Assembly: GCF_947500045.1 (NCBI RefSeq)
Contig: NZ_CANMQQ010000003.1
Location: forward strand, 124,001 to 188,000
DNA from: an uncultured Ruegeria sp.
GTDB taxonomy: Bacteria > Pseudomonadota > Alphaproteobacteria > Rhodobacterales > Rhodobacteraceae
Reading direction: 5' to 3'
Length of the DNA: 64,000 nt
Shown here: piece by piece, positions 61,189-64,000 of the stretch
Layout: each line of letters opens with the position of its first letter
Position numbering within the stretch: position 1 is the stretch's first letter
The notes under the pieces: generated by a model
Told to the model about the DNA's origin: nothing
The model's input: the letters and a program-made list of their open reading frames with translations, nothing else
Database searches by the model: none
Program-made: the position numbers and the translations under genes

Positions 61189-62301
61189 ATGGCGCCCAAG
61201 CGTCCCAAAGGTGCGGGCGCGCTCCCGAAAGCGGTCGAAAGCCCCGCGCCGGCAAGACCCGATCTGGATGCATTATATGCGGCACTGGATCTGGGGACAA
61301 ATAGCTGCCGCATGTTGATCGCCCAGCCCAAGGGCAGTGGCTTCCATGTGGTCGACAGTTTCTCCAAGTCGGTGCAGTTGGGCGCCGGTCTGGAACGCAC
61401 CGGACGCCTGTCGCGGGCGTCGATGGCCCGTACGGTACAGGCCCTTCGTATTTGCCAGCAAAAGCTGAAACGCAACAAGGTCAAGCGCATGCGCCTGATC
61501 GCGACCGAGGCGTGCCGACGCGCCAAGAACTCGCGCGATTTCATCCGGCAAGTGAAACGCGAAACCGGTCTGACGCTAGATATCATCCAGCCCGAGGAAG
61601 AAGCGCGTCTGGCCGTCATCTCGTGCGCACCACTGGTCTCGACCAAGACCGAGCAATTGCTGGTCGTCGATATCGGCGGTGGCTCGACCGAGCTGGTTTG
61701 GATCGACATCTCGTCTGTACCGCGCCGGGATCGCCCTGCATCGATCATGCGGCTGCATAACGGGTTCCACACCGCCGACAGCCCATTTCCTGCGGCCAAA
61801 GTTGTCGACTGGATCAGCGTACCTCTGGGCGTCGCCACATTGCGGGACCAGTTCAACGATGTCGAAGACGATGCCGCGCGCTTTGCGCTTATGAGTTGGT
61901 TTTTTGAGGAAAACCTGGCCGATTTCGCACCCTACAAAGACGAACAAGCCCGCGAAGGATTCCAGATTGTTGGTACAAGCGGCACGGTTACCACCGTGGC
62001 GGCCTCGCATCTGGGGCTAAAACGCTATGACCGGACCAAGGTGGACGGGCTGCGCATGACCAGCGATCAGATTGACAAGGTTATACGAGGCTATTTAGAA
62101 CTCGGCCCTCGTGGGCGCCGCCGAGATCCTCGGATCGGAGATGATCGGCAGGCCCTGATCATGTCCGGTTCGGCCATATTGCAGGCATTGCTACGCTGCT
62201 GGCCCACTGATCGCCTTTCTGTGGCGGATCGGGGGCTGCGCGAAGGTTTGCTTTATGCACAGATGAGCGCGGACGGTGTACTGGAAGACGGACCGTTCTG
62301 A
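61189..62301 (+). CDS. Ppx/GppA family phosphatase
   Basis: ALDLGTNSCRMLIA, VVDIGGGSTELVWID, GTSGTVTTVAA; SD ggaggg ahead of ATG 61189. Confidence 0.93.
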   Translation: MAPKRPKGAGALPKAVESPAPARPDLDALYAALDLGTNSCRMLIAQPKGSGFHVVDSFSKSVQLGAGLERTGRLSRASMARTVQALRICQQKLKRNKVKRMRLIATEACRRAKNSRDFIRQVKRETGLTLDIIQPEEEARLAVISCAPLVSTKTEQLLVVDIGGGSTELVWIDISSVPRRDRPASIMRLHNGFHTADSPFPAAKVVDWISVPLGVATLRDQFNDVEDDAARFALMSWFFEENLADFAPYKDEQAREGFQIVGTSGTVTTVAASHLGLKRYDRTKVDGLRMTSDQIDKVIRGYLELGPRGRRRDPRIGDDRQALIMSGSAILQALLRCWPTDRLSVADRGLREGLLYAQMSADGVLEDGPF

Positions 62302-62307
62302 TTTCTC

Positions 62308-62628
62308 GTGAATAATTACACGACCATAGCACTTGCATATCGCTCCAGTACGGCTGCCACGACAATCTGTTCTCTGGAAGCCGCCGGGTTCGACGTATTC
62401 TGCCCTGGATACAACATTGTTAACATGGTCCCTCATTGGGCTTTGGCGATTGGCGGCATTCAAATTGCTGTGCCAGAACAGCAGGCATCGGATGCACGGG
62501 ATCTGTTGCATACTTTTGAAACCACGTCGCGGAAAAGGACGCCCTGCATCTCGCATGTAGTGAACGGCGTAGGTTATTGGATGTTTGGTGTTTCGTCTCC
62601 GTGGCCGGACCTGATAGTAAGGGACTAG
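62308..62628 (+). CDS. DUF2007-like hypothetical protein
   Basis: SSTAATTICSLEAAGFDVFCPGYNIVNMVPHWALAIGGIQIAVPEQQASDARDLL. Confidence 0.6.
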   Translation: MNNYTTIALAYRSSTAATTICSLEAAGFDVFCPGYNIVNMVPHWALAIGGIQIAVPEQQASDARDLLHTFETTSRKRTPCISHVVNGVGYWMFGVSSPWPDLIVRD

Positions 62629-62691
62629 GCCCTTCTTGATACGCTTCGCGCAAGACGGTAGGGACCGATCAGCTTTCAGGAGATCAATTGC

Positions 62692-63408
62692 ATGGGCAAA
62701 ACCCCGAGCGGCAAAAACAATTCAGGCCGCGGGCAGCGCGACCTGAAGGTCAAGGTCAAAACCGCACGCGGACGCAAGCTTAGTTCGACCCGTTGGTTAG
62801 AGCGGCAATTGAACGATCCGTATGTAAAACGTGCCCAAGTCGAAGGGTATCGTGGTCGTGCTGCGTTCAAGATATTGGAACTGGACGAAAAGTACCGGTT
62901 TTTGGTTCCGGGTGCGCGCGTCGTTGATCTGGGTTGTGCGCCCGGTGGTTGGTTGCAAGTGGCAGTGAAACGCGTCAACGCGCTGGGCGAACGGTCGGGA
63001 AAGCGGATCGGCACCGTTCTGGGGGTCGATTTGCAAGAGGTCGAGCCTGTTGCAGGGGCCACTGCACATGTGTTGGATTTCATGGAAGATGACGCCGACC
63101 AGCAGGTCAAGGATTGGCTGGGGGGTAAAGCAGATGTGGTGATGTCCGATATGGCCGCTTCGGCCTCGGGGCATAAGCAGACTGACCACCTGCGGATTAT
63201 GGCGCTGTGCGAGACGGCGGCTTATTTCGCATTCGATGTTCTTGAAGAAGGCGGCACCTTCGTCGCCAAGGTGCTGGCCGGCGGGGCCGAGGGGGACCTT
63301 CAAAAACTGCTTAAGCAGAAATTCGAGAAGGTCGCCAACGTGAAGCCACCCGCGTCGCGTTCGGACAGTTCTGAAAAATTTGTTGTCGCCACCGGCTTCC
63401 GAGGTTAG
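62692..63408 (+). CDS. rlmE: 23S rRNA (uridine-2'-O-)methyltransferase RlmE (FtsJ/RrmJ)
   Basis: [53 protein letters not shown]. Confidence 0.93.
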   Translation: MGKTPSGKNNSGRGQRDLKVKVKTARGRKLSSTRWLERQLNDPYVKRAQVEGYRGRAAFKILELDEKYRFLVPGARVVDLGCAPGGWLQVAVKRVNALGERSGKRIGTVLGVDLQEVEPVAGATAHVLDFMEDDADQQVKDWLGGKADVVMSDMAASASGHKQTDHLRIMALCETAAYFAFDVLEEGGTFVAKVLAGGAEGDLQKLLKQKFEKVANVKPPASRSDSSEKFVVATGFRG

Positions 63409-63414
63409 GCGGAA

Positions 63415-63606
63415 TTAGTCCAGATCGATCTTGGCCTGCGCAATACATTGTTTTCTTAGCGAGGCCGCTGCGGTGCCCTGCAACAAGATCGCCTCGCCGT
63501 GATTGATGTAAACAGGCCCGCGCATGCGCAGCTCTTCGATGCGCTGATCCAACGTCGATTTTCGGGTGGCCGATAGCGGCTTTGCGATTGTTGCGGTACG
63601 ATCCAT
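63415..63606 (-). CDS. Hypothetical protein (63 aa)
   Basis: Intact short ORF convergent to rlmE; unknown function. Confidence 0.45.
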   Translation of the reverse strand: MDRTATIAKPLSATRKSTLDQRIEELRMRGPVYINHGEAILLQGTAAASLRKQCIAQAKIDLD

Positions 63607-63699
63607 GCGTCACCTGTTGGCAATCTGAGTGCTTGCTTAGGTGAGTCTAGTCAGAAATTTTGCCGGGAACGTGGCAGAAATCTGCCGGATTGGTGCCAG

Positions 63700-64000
63700 T
63701 CAACGGCCGAGATCCCGCGCCATTTGCTTGAGGTTCGGGTCATTTGGAAGAACGGACAGGGCCTCGTCCAATGTTGCTACCGCTGCCTCTGGCCCGCGAT
63801 TGATATGGGCCAGTTGCACCAGCATCGGCCATGCCTCGGCCCGTTGCGGATCCAGTGTAACAACCTCGCGGAACGCCCCTTCTGCCGCTTCCGCGTTTCT
63901 AAGCGTCAGCGCCCAGCCCCCCAGCACCATGTGAGTTTCGGGAAAGTCCAATCGATGCGAGATGCTGCGCTGCCAGTCCGCCATACCTTGCTGAGCGCTT
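63700..64000 (-). CDS. TPR-repeat protein, truncated at window end
   Basis: TPR-like HMVLGGWALTLRNAEAAEGAFREVVTLDPQRAEAWPMLVQLAHINRGPEAAVATLDEALSVLP; frame open to window edge. Confidence 0.7.
   Translation of the reverse strand, partial: SAQQGMADWQRSISHRLDFPETHMVLGGWALTLRNAEAAEGAFREVVTLDPQRAEAWPMLVQLAHINRGPEAAVATLDEALSVLPNDPNLKQMARDLGR

Overview
This 64 kb window is chromosomal, gene-dense alphaproteobacterial DNA. Gene content and order point to the Rhodobacteraceae/Roseobacter group (inference from recognised protein families). It is mostly core genome. I saw no prophage, insertion sequence, CRISPR array or rRNA operon. Main blocks: an acyl-CoA metabolism edge; a complete Pho regulon operon (phoR-pstSCAB-phoU-phoB) with a three-repeat Pho box; a branched-chain amino-acid-type ABC transporter operon with an embedded small secreted protein; an envelope cluster (dedicated ACP + KAS + LpxD, and an L,D-transpeptidase divergent from a MepK/YcbK-like peptidase); a large suf operon with a Cys-less IscR and an Irr-type palindrome over its promoter; typA, alaS, recA, cckA, rsmB, guaB; and a corrinoid/one-carbon locus (RamA-like ASKHA reactivator, methyl-THF:corrinoid methyltransferase, short MTHFR, 'virulence factor' family protein). 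There are two tRNA genes, Arg(CCG) and Gly(CCC). The best candidates for follow-up are: (1) the corrinoid/C1 locus, in which two putative partner proteins both end in Arg-rich tails; (2) two tandem intergenic sRNA candidates near 25.6-25.85 kb, one resembling the alpha-r8/suhB/MmgR family and one I do not recognise; (3) consensus CtrA sites upstream of cckA and next to a PAS-protein gene; (4) the unusual composition of the suf operon. Nothing was searched against a database. Family calls rest on reading the translations.
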